64,000 nucleotides of DNA from Guadua angustifolia (lineage: Eukaryota; Streptophyta; Magnoliopsida; Poales; Poaceae): positions 15,355,161-15,419,160 of the forward strand of contig CM070517.1 of NCBI GenBank assembly GCA_036346375.1. The letters are read 5' to 3'. The notes beneath the pieces are model-generated. The model was not told the origin of the DNA, did not search any database, and saw only the letters and a list, made by a program, of their open reading frames with translations. A program made the position numbers and the translations under genes. Below are positions 22,801 through 34,699 of the stretch, piece by piece (the first letter of the stretch is position 1; each line of letters begins with the position of its first letter).

Positions 22801-25203
22801 CATTATTTTGCTTTTAACTGCAATAGATTATTTATTTACTTATTGTTACAATCAATATTTCCTTTCATTAAGAGAATGCTAATTGAGTTTGATTCTAAGT
22901 ATTTATGCACACATGGGTTCTTGATGTTTCCAGGAACCTATTCAAAGTGCTGCCACCATTTTATGAGCTATCATGCTACTATTCTTACTAATGTTCACAC
23001 TAAGGTCTGTTAATGGTCACAATGCAATACATAAACTTAGTTCCAAATATTTAATATCTCGGCATGATCTGCTCATTGAAATCCTGAAGCACATAATCAT
23101 TTCTTATATGATTTTATGAACTATTATACCCTCATTTCTATTAATGGCCATAATAGGGTTCCTTAAGGGTTATGAAACAATTAAGTTAAATTGAGTTCAA
23201 TCATTATAGGATTTTACATTTCGGGTTTATCATGATTCCAGAGACAACAAGAACTTATTTTATGATTGTAAGAATTATATTTTCTATGCAAGCAATAATA
23301 TACATAATTGAGTTTATTCAAATCTTAAATTTTCATAATTGCTTTGTGACTCGAATTTAATGTTTTTGGATATTTAAATACATTATGATCCTAGCTTCGC
23401 ATTAATATTTATCTCACCATTTCAGTTACTATTATTCACAATTTCTCATTAAAATCATATTAGCATTATAACCATGGTTTAATACAAATGATTATTCTGC
23501 AGGTCCAGAATTAAATGTTTTTACATATTTATATTCTCTGTGATTTTAGATGATTATACAAATTTATTGCACTAGAATTAAATTAATATTTCACAAGATA
23601 TTCGAAGGTTAATTGTCTGCCAGCTGAAAATTGCTAAGAAAAGGAACAATACGTTTTCAACTGAGGGAGACGCCTTTTTGACTCAGGTCTTCATCAACCT
23701 TGCGATGCTGACTTCCTAGCCCCATTGCGCAGAGAGGGAAGAACAGAGGTCCGGTTAGGGCATGGCGGCGAGGGCGTTCCGGCGAAGTTCCGGCGAGTGC
23801 GAGGGCATGGAGAGCATCAGCTCGGCGAGGGGAGTCTGGAGGCGGTGTTGATTCGGCCGGAGAGGACGCAGGCTGGCGCGCCACCGAGCTCGGGCGTAGG
23901 CAGAAATGGCGGTAGGTGGAAGAGGAAGAACATGGCGTTAGGGCTTGAACCGGTGGCACTAACAGCATCAATGGATGCCAAAGATTCCATTTGAGATGTC
24001 GAACGAGGAGGAAACTCACCGGGGAGCTCCGCCCACGGCGGCCGGACTTGGGGAAGAAGGTGCTCACGGTGGCAGCCACATTTCGCATGGAAGGGGCTAA
24101 ATGTTTTTGAGGGCTTTTGATCGGCAGTGCATGAGGATCCTTCGCTCGGGGATTTGGAAATGGGGTACCCTAGAGCTCGGTTTTGCTTCGCCCTTGACGT
24201 GAGAGTATCGGCAATGGAGGAACTGGAAGGCTTCCTTGCGCCTGGCTTGAGGAGAGGAGAAGGGAAGTGAGGGGAATGGGAGAGGAGGCCCTTGTGGTCA
24301 GGGAGGAGTGGCTCATAGCCAGAGATTTGCAGCGCTGAGTGAGATTCGTGGCAGTGATCGCTAGCTCCGCTCCACTCAGTGCTTCGAGAAAATTCTTCAG
24401 TGGAGCGAACTGCTTCGGGAGAGTCACCAGTGGAACGAACTGAGTGGAGTGAACGGCAGCAAGGCTCTGGGTCCATTGTCAGTGACGGGAAGTTTCTCCA
24501 ATGCACCAACGGAACGGAGTAGTAACGATTGGCCCACACGGCAGTGAGTGATCAAAGGAAAACAGGGCGATTGGGGTTGATTTCTCTTTTTCTCTGATTT
24601 TGTTGCGCTATCAGATCATGGTGTGAATTCATCAAACTTTTTGACCAAGGTCTATAGATATATTTCGATGTCCGGTAAAATTTTCAGATTAAAATGAGTT
24701 ACTGAGAATTCACTAATATTCTTTCAATAATGACCATTAGAATTTCTAACCTCTGGCTTCGACTTTTATTTGAGATCAAACGAAGTCTATTATTTTTCAA
24801 ACTTTGTTTTTCAAAAGGATTTGATTTCAGAATGCTTACGTAAAGTTTCCAACTCCATTTGTGATTCCATTATTTCATGTGAATTCCGACAATATATTAT
24901 TTTGGATTTAAATGTTGGCTTTCCATTTTATCTCTTCATTTCTTTATACATAAAATTTCAACTCTTTGGCTAAAATGATTTAATTGAATGATCGGGGTTC
25001 TCATGGCAATTTTCTAAATTTTTACATTTTACATTTTGCCTTTTACCATTATCCATTCTTTAATTCTCTTTATTGGATTTCTCATGCAATGCAAAACTCC
25101 AAGGGAAATTCAAATAAAACCAATAATGCCAAGAACTCAGAAATAAATATTTTCAAATTTAAAATATTTATTTTTACTTAATTGCATTTTTCGGGATGTT
25201 ACA
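19839..25203 (-). repeat. 5' LTR (right copy) of the Tekay-like element
   Basis: It is 5.37 kb and co-linear with the left copy. Its inner terminal base differs (CACG instead of CACA on the sense strand). The GC-rich block is at about 23700-24540 and matches 12600-13440. A 240-residue open frame over 23817-24539 is closed in the left copy by small indels, so it is not a gene. Confidence 0.9.
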
Positions 25204-26555
25204 AAAGTATAAGGCTCGGCTTGTGGCCAAGGGTTATACCCAAAAAGAAGGGGAAGATTTCTTTGACACTTATTCACCTGTTGCTAGATTGACTACTATA
25301 CGAGTTCTACTTTCCTTGGCTGCCTCGCATGGTCTTCTCGTTCATCAAATGGACGTTAAGACAGCTTTCCTTAATGGAGAGTTGGATGAGGAAATTTATA
25401 TGCAACAGCCTGATGGATTTGTAGTGAAAGGTCAAGATGGCAAAGTGTGTAAGTTGTTGAAATCTTTGTATGGTTTGAAACAAGCTCCTAAGCAATGGCA
25501 TGAGAAGTTTGATAAAACTTTCACATCTGCAGGCTTTGTTGTTAATGAGGCTAATAGGTGTATATTATCGCCATGGTGGGGGTGAGTGAGTTATTCTGTG
25601 CTTGTATGTTGATGACATATTGATCTTTGGCACAAATCTTGATGTAATTACAGAGGTCAAGTCTTTCCTATCTCATAATTTTGATATGAAAGATCTAGGA
25701 GAGGCTGATGTAATTTTGAACATCAAACTAATCAAAGATGAGAATGGGATTACACTTTCACAATCTCACTATGTGGAAAAGGTCTTGAACCGTTTTGGCT
25801 TCTTAGAGAGCAAACTTTCTCCAACACCGTATGATCCTAGCTTGATTCTTCGAAAGAATAAAAGAATTGCTAAGGATCAATTGAGATATTCTCAGATTAT
25901 TGGATCTCTCATGTACTTAGCTATCGCTACAAGGCCAGACATCTCATTTGCTGTGAGAAAATTGAGCCGGTTTACATCTAACCCGGGTGATGATCATTGG
26001 TGAGCACTCGAGCGAGTCTTGCGCTACCTGCTAGGTACCATGAATTATGGGCTTCACTATACCGGGTACCCAGCAGTACTAGAGGGTTATAGTGATTCAA
26101 ATTGGATATCCGATGCTGATGAGATCAAGGCCACAAGTGGATATGCATTCACACTTGGTGGAGGTGCTGTTTCATGGAGGTCTTGCAAACAGACCATTTT
26201 GACGCGGTCAACCATGGAAGCAGAACTCACTACTCTGGACACAGCCACTGTTGAGGCAGAACGGTTGCATGAATTCTTAATGGATCTTCCAGTGGTTGTA
26301 AAGCCGATTCCGGCTATTCTTATGAACTGTGATAATCAAACAGTTATTATCAAAGTGAACAGTTCTAAGGACAACATGAAGTTATCAAGACATGTAAAGA
26401 GACGTTTGAAGTCTGTTAGAAAATTGAGAAACTCCGGAGTGATAGCTTTGGATTATATCCAAACAGCTACGAATCTGGCAGACCCTTTTACAAAGGGTTT
26501 ATCACGCAATGTGATAGACAATGTATCGAAGGAGCTGGGTTTGAGACCCACGTGA
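25204..26555 (+). pseudogene. Copia gag-pol, 3' part (reverse transcriptase and RNase H)
   Basis: This is the continuation of the interrupted reverse transcriptase: after the second AAAGT the frame resumes with KARLVAKGY. Known RT_2 motifs follow: MDVKTAFLNGEL, LKSLYGLKQAPKQWHEKF and the active-site YVDD at about 25605. The RNase H part has YSDSNW, STMEAEL and NCDNQT, so its acidic residues are present. Damage: a frameshift near 25553-25570, a TGA a few codons later (about 25594) and a TGA at 26001-26003 where the family usually has Arg. The frame ends at 26555. Confidence 0.92.
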
Positions 26556-27094
26556 GTCATACCATAGTGGTAACCTAACCTATGTGATCGGAGATCTCGT
26601 GAATTAGGATCTGGGAAGAACAAACTATTGGTTGACTGAAGGAGAGTATTTTTTCTAATCCACTCCACTAAAGATGCAATACTCTCTGAATCTGTATGGC
26701 AGGTTGGCTACTGCCTTAATGTATTCTGTTGGCTTTAATTAGCAAAGATGTTGTCCTACAGAGCATTCTTGAAAGAACACACCTATACGAGCTTGACTGT
26801 TGAAAGTCGCAGTCTATGAGACTTGGGTAATCTCTAATAAGCTCATGAAGAGACCATGGAGTACGACTTATATGCTCCACCCGAGGGGTAGCCTATTGGT
26901 AGCCAAGTATCAGCTAAGGCTTTAAGTGAAGCTCAGCTGCACAAAACTTGCAATTCAAGGCTTAGTCCATTGTTCAAGTTATGGTTGAGTGTAATTTGGA
27001 GTCCTAGGTGCAATTCAAGGCATAGTCCATTGTCACCGAAACGCTGGTATATCAACAGCTTTGGGAACAGGCAAAACTGTCAGTGGGATTTTGA
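26556..27094 (+). other. Copia 3' untranslated region
   Basis: Noncoding DNA between the pol stop and the polypurine tract. It contains a short repeated block: CAATTCAAGGC and TAGTCCATTGT each occur twice near 26951-27035. No gene is seen. Confidence 0.6.
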
Positions 27095-27109
27095 GATCTG
27101 GTGGGGGAT
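27095..27109 (+). promoter_or_regulatory. Copia polypurine tract
   Basis: GATCTGGTGGGGGAT directly precedes the TGTTGG start of the 3' LTR, as expected for the plus-strand primer of an LTR element. Confidence 0.7.
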
Positions 27110-28070
27110 TGTTGGATTATTTGAGCCAAGCCCATTTAATTGAGACAATAAATTATAGAAAATCTCAAAGGCCCACTCATGAGGAGGCATGTGCACTAAC
27201 AATAGTACCACATTGCTAGCCTAAAGTGGTGAACACTAGTTTATATAGTGGAGTGTGATCCACCATGGTAGAACCATGTGGGAGAAAGGGAGGAAGAACA
27301 CACGCGCGCGCTCGCCTCGCTGGGCCCGTGCTCGGGCACGGCCCGGGCAGGCGGGCGGAGGCGCGCGTCGGCACTGCGTGAATGGTCCGCCGAAACCCAG
27401 TCCAGGGCCTTGCGCAGACGCAGCCTCCTTTTGCAGTTTATTCTTTTGCTACTCGAGATCGTCGTAGTTGCAGTATGAGATAAGGACTCCGTAATAGACT
27501 CCAATCGTGACACGTCTTCGAGTCGTGTTCGGTTATGGTCAGTTGCGAGGATTCTCCTATATATTGCTGCGCCTCTGTCGAACAAAGAGCAGAAGTTTTC
27601 CCACACCTTGGGTTTTGCTAGTTCCTTTCGTTGCGCCGCCATCAAGTCTACTCCGTCCCGAACGCCGGCGTGCACCAGCGAACGGGAGAGCAGGTCTCCG
27701 AAACCATCCGTCCTCAAGTTCTTGCACCGCGAGAGGACGAATAAGGTTTTTGGGAAACGCTCGGCGTGACTGCTCGCGATCTGCTTCCTCTCCGTTCGTG
27801 ATCTGTATCATCTTCTACGTCGTCGCAACGGGGTCCTCGGCTTCTCTCCACGTCTCCGGTTCTGTACAACCAGATCGGTACATTTCAATGTCTCCGCTAT
27901 TTCCAATCTTGCTGCTACTGTTGTGTAGTATGTTAGAGAGACATATGTGTAGATTGATTACATGCATGTCTGCAATATACTTGTGTTTAATGCTTAGGTT
28001 TCACAATCAGTTTGTGTTCATGAATTATCTTCTGTTCGATTTATACCTGAAAGTGTTAATTTATTCAGCA
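27110..28070 (+). repeat. Copia 3' LTR
   Basis: It is 961 bp, starts TGTTGGATTA, ends TTATTCAGCA, and is followed by the duplication AGCTG. It keeps the roughly 70-bp stretch lost from the 5' LTR, so it is the better model of the family LTR. Confidence 0.9.
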
Positions 28071-28075
28071 AGCTG

Positions 28076-30399
28076 TACACACACCATAAGAATGGTCCAA
28101 AATATACACCAAACACTTTAGTGGCCTTCGCTTGATTTATTAATTTGATGGACCAGCAATATTGCCACAATAAACATGTTCATCTTCCAAGGGCATGTGC
28201 AATGTGACCAAAAAGCCGGAGTTAGAAGAGATTTTGGGGTCTTCGAACTGGGTCCAAACAATACGCGGGGGAGGCTAAGTCAAAATTTTGTCGAGTCGGA
28301 GCAAGTTCAAGGATTGAATACACGAAGGAAAAAAAAAGGATCCACTATCAGCTTGGAAGGCCCAAGCCATGGCCGTCCTCGATCTATTGGCGCCTCCATC
28401 GATGCCTTCCACGCTTGACCTGAAACATTGATGCCATTGCTGGCCTCCAACTTCGCCACCACCGAGAGCAGCCGTTCTGACTGAAGCCACCACTAGGTGA
28501 TGGCACCGGTGGCTGCCGCCTTTAGTGCCCAGAGTTGAGACTAGGTCCCACTAGCTCTTGGCATTGGAACGGTTTTTAGTCAGCCCGTGACACGGCAGGT
28601 ACGACACGGTATGTATGTACACAGGTTGGACTGGCACAGCACAAAATAGGCCCAATATAGGCACTACAAGCGGTAGAACGTTGTGTCATGACATTGCGTC
28701 ATGTTGAGACTCGCCTTACGGCCAACGTCTTTTGCGGTCCTTGCATATGAAGAAAAGAGAGACAACAAAGATGTTAAAAGACAGAGAACAGAGACTAGAG
28801 AGCAGATCTAGGACGTGACATCATCAGGATCATCGGGGTCAACACAAACTCGTAACACTAATATGTAACTTGTAATAAGATTATCATATACTTATATACT
28901 AAAAGAACTATGTGGACTAGATTGCAATGCGTCGATATCACTTGACTCTAGCCTATACATTGTAGATCTGCTCTTGGGAGAGTATATGCTCACTGATACC
29001 AAGCACGTGCACCGAGCCGCTCCATACTAGGCTAACTCACACCGGGTGTAAGGTTTTTAACGAGAAAATAGCTTTGTACCTATTTAACAATGAATAAAAT
29101 TTAGTTCTCTATTGCCTCATCTCCGTTCATCTCTAGCTCATTTCCTCTCGTTGTAATAGTGTAAATAGATTGGATGCGAGCATGGCACGAAGCTAGTACA
29201 GTTTAGACATGTGGCCTATGGATCCATGCCATGTTGGCCTGGTCTGGTACAGGATGATCGCTCACCTCTAGGTATTGGGGCTAGGAACGCTGCTGGGAGA
29301 CACCACACCTGCTACACCTCCACTGATCTCGCCCCAAAATCGCCTCCAGATCTCGCGGATCGATCTCACCTCACCAGCCACCGTCATGGTTGCCACTGCT
29401 TGTGTGGAGCCGTTTCCCCTTTATAGCCAACAAGATTAGCTGCTTGTGGCCGTGAATCTGACGGCGGCATGGATATGTGCAGGAGTTGGGGTAAAGAGAA
29501 TGAGAGAAGGAGCTAGGCAGGGTGAAGGAATGATTTTCCTTTCCTTCTTTTTTTTAAGGGTGTACGACCACAAATGAGGTTGGAGGTAGAAGTAAGTACT
29601 AGAGCAAACTTTGCTAACTTACCCTCTATGTGATGTGGCAGTAAGAAAAAACATAGCCCTTCCATCATTCTACAGAAAGATGATCAATTAACAAAATAAA
29701 CTATAGAAAAAAAAGAAGGATCTACTTGTGAATTCCCAACAAAGATGATCAATTAATACACCAAAATACTCTTTTCAGTCACAAACATATGTCGTGTTGA
29801 ACATTGACATGATTCACAAAACACAATTTTGATCACTAATTTCTAGCGCAATATAGTTATAACACCCAATGCAATTATAATATTATAAAAAAATGTTTTT
29901 GAAGACAAATATGTACATATAATTTTCATAATCCAATCTAAATATTTCAAAAAATTAACTACATATATTCCAAAATGATATGTATTTATGACTAAAGGGA
30001 ATACAAGCATAAATAATAACAAAAAGGATTTACGCATGAAACTAGCTCCAACAACATAAGGTAGAATAACATATTGGATGATTGATTGAACAGTTCAAAA
30101 TGGGTATAGCCCATCCGCTACAGTAGGATGTATACGACAGATCATATGTCGTGGGAAGTGGGGCTGCAGAGCAGAGACAAGGGCGAAGTGTGTACTGTTG
30201 ATGGGGAACCAGCAATTAATTCCCTTTGTTTTAGCATGACATTATGATCATTAGAGGCGCAAAAGGATGTTTGGAAATAAGGTAAACATGGACTTTTGCT
30301 CAAAAAGAGCGAAAGACGAGATACCATCAATGCATAAAATGGCAATATTAACGATGAGGTGGCAGCAGTGCACATGTCTATTTAAGAAAAGATTATCAC
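28076..30399. other. Intergenic DNA after the Copia element, no recognised gene
   Basis: I find no family resemblance in the short open frames here. 28140-28560 is mixed composition; 28600-29150 has no recognisable feature; 29540-30060 is very AT-rich. Some may be old transposon remains. Confidence 0.5.
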
Positions 30400-30774
30400 T
30401 TAAGGGCATGTATAATAAGACCATCTTAACTTATTCTTAACATGTATATATCAGTTTTACCTTATGTGAAAAAGTAAGAAAAGATGAGAGAGAAGAGAGT
30501 CGGTTCTTATTTAGTACCAAGCATCGCACAGAATATAGGTGCTATCACCGGTTAAAAGTCAGCGTCGGAGCCGATGCGAATAGCTCTTAGTGTTGAATAG
30601 TATTTTGCCAATAACCACAAGATGAAATTAGTGTTAAATGCCTAAATTAAATGCTTTAGTATTTTTTTAGAGACAATCTTTAGAGATGATTATTATACAG
30701 GCTTGGCTTTATTGCTTACTCTAAATGATATGGATGAGAGACAGAGTAAATAGTAGGCTTCGTTATTGTACTTA
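30400..30774. mobile_element. Candidate MITE (weak terminal inverted repeats)
   Basis: The left end AGGGCATGTATAATAAG and the right end TTATTGTACTTAGGGCC are imperfect inverted repeats, typical in look of grass MITEs. The right end abuts the next MITE. I could not fix a target duplication. Confidence 0.3.
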
Positions 30775-31053
30775 GGGCCTGTTTGGGGATGCTGTAGCTT
30801 TTCTGAAAAGTTGCTTTTTGGCTTTTTAAGTTGAAAAGCGGCTGTAGCTTTTTATAATAGATCATTTAATAAATAGCTAATTTTCCTCAGCAACAAGCTG
30901 CAAAAGCAGATTCAGCTCAGCTTTCAGCTTTTAGTTTTTCTTAATTATATATGGCTTTTAGGTTATGTCAAAAGTCGCTTAAAAGCTAAGCTTTTTGAGA
31001 GGTTTACTGGCTTTTCAAAAGTTAAAACTGGCTTTAAACTCCCAAACAAAACC
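30775..31053. mobile_element. Tourist-like MITE
   Basis: The ends GGGCCTGTTTGGG and CCCAAACAAAACC are inverted repeats and both sides carry TTA (30772-30774 and 31054-31056), the PIF/Harbinger target duplication. The 279-bp interior is partly self-complementary (repeats of AAAAGCTT/GGCTTTT type). Many grass MITEs share this GGCCTGTTTGG terminus; a hAT origin is the alternative. Confidence 0.55.
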
Positions 31054-31056
31054 TTA

Positions 31057-33149
31057 TTCTAATAGAAGTTACATGAATGTAAATTTCATTTAACACCTCC
31101 AAGCCGTACATATAACCAGGTAGCTAGGTTGAATTAGCAATGCAATTGGGGATTTTTCTTGAGAGAAAGAAACTAAAATGTCTTGCTTCACATTTTTTTT
31201 AAAAAGAAAAAAGAAAAACACGCATGTTTGATCTGCTGTCTCTTCACTTCTTTTCATAAAAAATACAGACCTCATTTTCCAAATTTCATCCTTAGATCGA
31301 CAGGCATGTTTGTTCCATCCACTACAAACTGGCTAGAGAGAGCAATGGCTATTGGCCATGCACGCTTGACTTTTCTAATCATCCTCGGTCACAAAACTGT
31401 CCATGATGCCTCCACACTCTACAATGTCCTCGATGGTATGGTACGGTTGTTTTCTTTCCAAAAGATTATACTTGCCGAAATGATAAAAGCAACTTTTTCT
31501 TGGCAACAATCAATGTAGAGGAGCATAAACACATTGAAAGTGCTTCACATTATATTTTTCTATAAAATGGGTCAAACTATCACTAAATTAGTAGGTCCTG
31601 GTGCATCGGACCTGGCGTCAGGGACCGACCTGTCGGTTACAGAGTTAAAAATAATTTCTTAAAATAATCATTTGAATGCTTGAAAAACTTCTAATATATC
31701 GAAACGGAGAGGGATAACTTACAAGTGATGGATCATTGCTGGCCTAATGCACAAGAGTTCAACAATGGCAATGATAGAGCTGAAAAGAGTCCCATAGGTG
31801 ATTATTCTGCTGCATTTTGGTTCTTGCAGGAGACGTCTCTGACGGTGGCCCACAGTGTTATGTGACCGCATATAAACCCATGCCAGCACGCATCGCGCGG
31901 GGTCCACCTGCAAGTGATGTGTCGGCCCGCCAGTAGCGGAGTATGCAAGCAATGTGTGTGCTTGCTCGCGGCTGAGCCAGCAACACCTAAGAATTTAAAA
32001 CCTGACCGCTCGCAGCTGAGCCAACAGCGCCTAAAGATTCAAAATCCGGTGAAATTTCGAAAATTTTGGCTGAGATTTCAGATTTTGGTTGGGGACAGGA
32101 TCTAAAATACTAGTTGGATAAAAACTTTTGGAAAAATTCAAAATACTACAGTTGTCTAAAAAATTTCAACGATATTTCGCCGAAACTCGTCAAAATTTCC
32201 AGCATGAACACCGGATTTCCTGTTTTTGATGGCCGGATGTGACTAGAATTTCATCAATAACCCTAACAAAGTCATCTTCCATGACAATTTGTTGAAAAAC
32301 CGAATTTTTGAGGCATTTTATAATTTCAACAGAAACACTCTAAAAGTTTTATAAAATTATAAAAGCTTGACAGTAACCATGTCAAATTTTATAAATTTTC
32401 TCGAGTTTGATCATGATCTAAAATTTTTAGGAGAGCTTAAGAATTTCCTCAGAACCCTTCTCTAAAAGTTTCAAAAAATTTAAATCTGTTTTGGTTGCTC
32501 AAACAAAAATTGTAAACAAGCATGCATGTGGTACTCTCATTTGGAGATGAGGATGAAATAAAAAATAAATCAAAACACCACAACTTTCAGAATGAACTAT
32601 TCATAGAATTGGATTTTGCCTTGCAATCCACCAACATTACAATAAGAAAAGTGATAAAAGTACTACAAATGTTCGTATTTTAAGACCGTTTCATCAGGCA
32701 AGATGTTGTCTCAATGCATCTAAAATGTTTTGATATTCAATTGTAAAATCTATAACTGGTTGTGCCTTATAAATATCGTTGCAAAAATATCTAAAGAGAA
32801 GATAATTTTAAACAATAGATACTAATCATGAAAGTTCTGCTAAGAGAGTTAGAAAAAACATTATTTCATAGTTCAAGACAAGAAGACCTTACCAAAAATA
32901 TAATAACAAAATATTTCATAGTTCAGGGGACAATATATTAATAAAATATGATATATACCATAAATATCAACAAGTGTACATTGAGAAACCACATTATTTC
33001 ATAGTTCAAGAAAAGAAAACCTTAGGGTTTTTTTTGTCTTCCATCATATGTGTCATAGTTTCCACAATAGAGGCTTCTCACTTCTTCCTAAAGTTCCACA
33101 ACAACAGTATAGTGCTGATTTGTTTGACACCAATAACTGATTGATGTTC
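31057..33149. other. Intergenic DNA, no recognised gene
   Basis: It contains an open frame at 31303-31518 (from MFVPSTTNWLERAM) that I cannot assign to any family, and AT-rich DNA with repeated AAAATTTC-type words at 32030-32480. Nothing else stands out. Confidence 0.45.
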
Positions 33150-33655
33150 CACTAGTACAGAAATGTACATCAAAATCGGTTCTTTTTATCATTACAGTCA
33201 GTTCTAGTGGCGACACAAAATATTTAGATAGTGATAAGGAAGCGCTATCACAGTCGGTTTTGGCCCAATTGTGATAGAACCTCATCACAATCGGTTTTTA
33301 CCAAGGTCATCACAATCAGTTCTTATGAGGAACTGATTGTGATTAGACCCCCTCATTATAATTGGTTCTTTATAAAGGCCGATTGTGATGAGGATATCAT
33401 CCCAACTAGTTCTTCTAAAGAACTGGTTGTCATGATGGGGTTATCACAATCGGTTCTTTATAAAACCGATTGTAATGAGTGCTCATCACAATCGGTTCAT
33501 CTAAAGAACCGACTATGATGAGGGGTCATTACAATTAGTTCTTATAAAAAAATTGATTGTGATAAAACCTCATCAGAATCAGTTCTTTTAAGGAACTAAT
33601 TGTGATAAGGGATTATCACAATTGGTTCCTTCAAAGAACCGATTTTGATAAGCAT
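33150..33655 (+). mobile_element. CACTA left terminus with subterminal repeats
   Basis: CACTAGTACAGAAATG starts at 33150 and is followed by at least a dozen copies of TCACAATCGGTTCTT or its complement, many as hairpin pairs with AAGAACCGATTGTGATGA. This is CACTA end structure. The TNPA-like and TNP2 pseudogenes to the right, both on the minus strand, are in the expected order for its coding region. I find no matching right terminus or duplication. Confidence 0.75.
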
Positions 33656-33687
33656 ATTCTAAACAATAGCACATATTAACAGTATGC

Positions 33688-33910
33688 ACAGACACACACA
33701 CACACACACATATATATCACATTCGCAGCACAGAACATAAAATGCACATATCACATTCACAGACCACAGCACATATATCACATTCGTTCACAAACACAAA
33801 CATGCTTAACAATCAGTACACATGCATATCACATTAACATATATAATTAATATTGTTTACATACATTCGTTCACAAACACAAATATTCTTAACAATCAGT
33901 ATGCATGCTC
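33688..33910. repeat. (CA)n microsatellite and short tandem repeat
   Basis: About nine CA units at 33692-33710 are followed by (TA)n, then two or more copies of a unit of roughly 75-85 bp containing CACATTCGTTCACAAACACA and TTAACAATCAGTA. Confidence 0.7.
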
Positions 33911-34699
33911 TTTCTCATTCACATTATCACTGTACTATCTATGGAGCATGCGAGTCCACCTGTCTAGATCATTCAGTTCGTTCAATGCAATTAAGGGCTT
34001 CCCATGTTCGTAGGCCTTAAAATCATAAGGGGTGTCTATGGCCTATGCTGGCTTTCCTTTCTGGGCCCAAAGAGTCTTCAAGGTCAGGATAGTGGGCTTT
34101 TTAGGTACCTTAAGGGCATTGTGGCCTCTGTCAACTTTGTTTTCTTGGCAAAAGGAGTCTCCGAGGCCTCCTGTGGTTCTGTGGATAGCGTGCTTGTCCT
34201 TTTAACGTCAGCTCTTCACTCTGTGTAGGACTCATCATGGTGGTGGGAGCAAAAGAAGGAGCAGATGCAAGTACGGTAGGAACCTATGAAGCACGCACAT
34301 ATTTAACTTAAAGCAGTACTATTGGAATGTTATAGAAGACACGGGGAATGCAATCATACGTGCTTGCCTAAGTGTGGTGATATATTCATTGGGGGGAACT
34401 CAAGCATATGTGATAAGAAGTCTTGATGGACATAGTCCACCTACATCCTTATGTAGCCCTTCCCCAAAGGCTGACTATGCATAGTGTCAGTTTCCTTGCA
34501 TGGAAATGCAACCCCGCGTGCAACCTCGATGTGAAATTTGTCCTTCGTCCGAGTGGTGAGCTAGCACTTGGCAGGCACCTGTAAGAAGTGCGCAACTTGA
34601 GGAAAAACATTGTAGGAGTTACACTCATAGCTTTATGTCAGGAAAAATTAATTATTACATTCAGCTGGGGTCGGTATTATCATTTTTTGAGCTGCAGCT

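Larger units (their letters stand above)
8722..25203 (-). mobile_element. Non-autonomous Ty3/Gypsy (Tekay-like) element with very long LTRs, nested in Copia
   Basis: AAAGT flanks both ends (8717-8721 and 25204-25208), and the Copia reading frame resumes across it, so both boundaries are exact. The minus strand is the sense strand: the LTR starts TGTAACATCCCG and ends GGGTCTCACA, the primer site lies beside the right LTR and the polypurine tract beside the left one. LTRs are 5360 and 5365 bp and nearly identical over long stretches; the interior is 5757 bp and carries no intact gene, only decayed pol. This fits a LARD-like element moved in trans by a relative. Confidence 0.93.
5241..28070 (+). 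mobile_element. Ty1/Copia LTR retrotransposon, split by a nested Gypsy element
   Basis: LTRs at 5241-6135 and 27110-28070 are close copies starting TGTTGGATTA and ending ATTCAGCA. The element is flanked by AGCTG on both sides (5236-5240 and 28071-28075), a 5-bp target duplication. Without the nested element it would be about 6.3 kb, normal for Copia. Domain order protease, integrase, reverse transcriptase, RNase H defines Copia; the sequence resembles TNT1-94-type polyproteins. It is dead: no primer binding site, in-frame stops, a frameshift and an altered integrase catalytic residue. Confidence 0.93.

Noticed and set aside
23817..24539. 240-residue open frame on the minus strand in the right long LTR
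   Set aside because: The same stretch in the left LTR (about 12715-13420) is closed by small indels and stops; composition is leader-like, and no family motif is seen.
31183..31518. 111-residue open frame that looked gene-like
   Set aside because: The first part is low-complexity poly-Lys; I recognise no family and find no splice-consistent neighbours. Left as intergenic.
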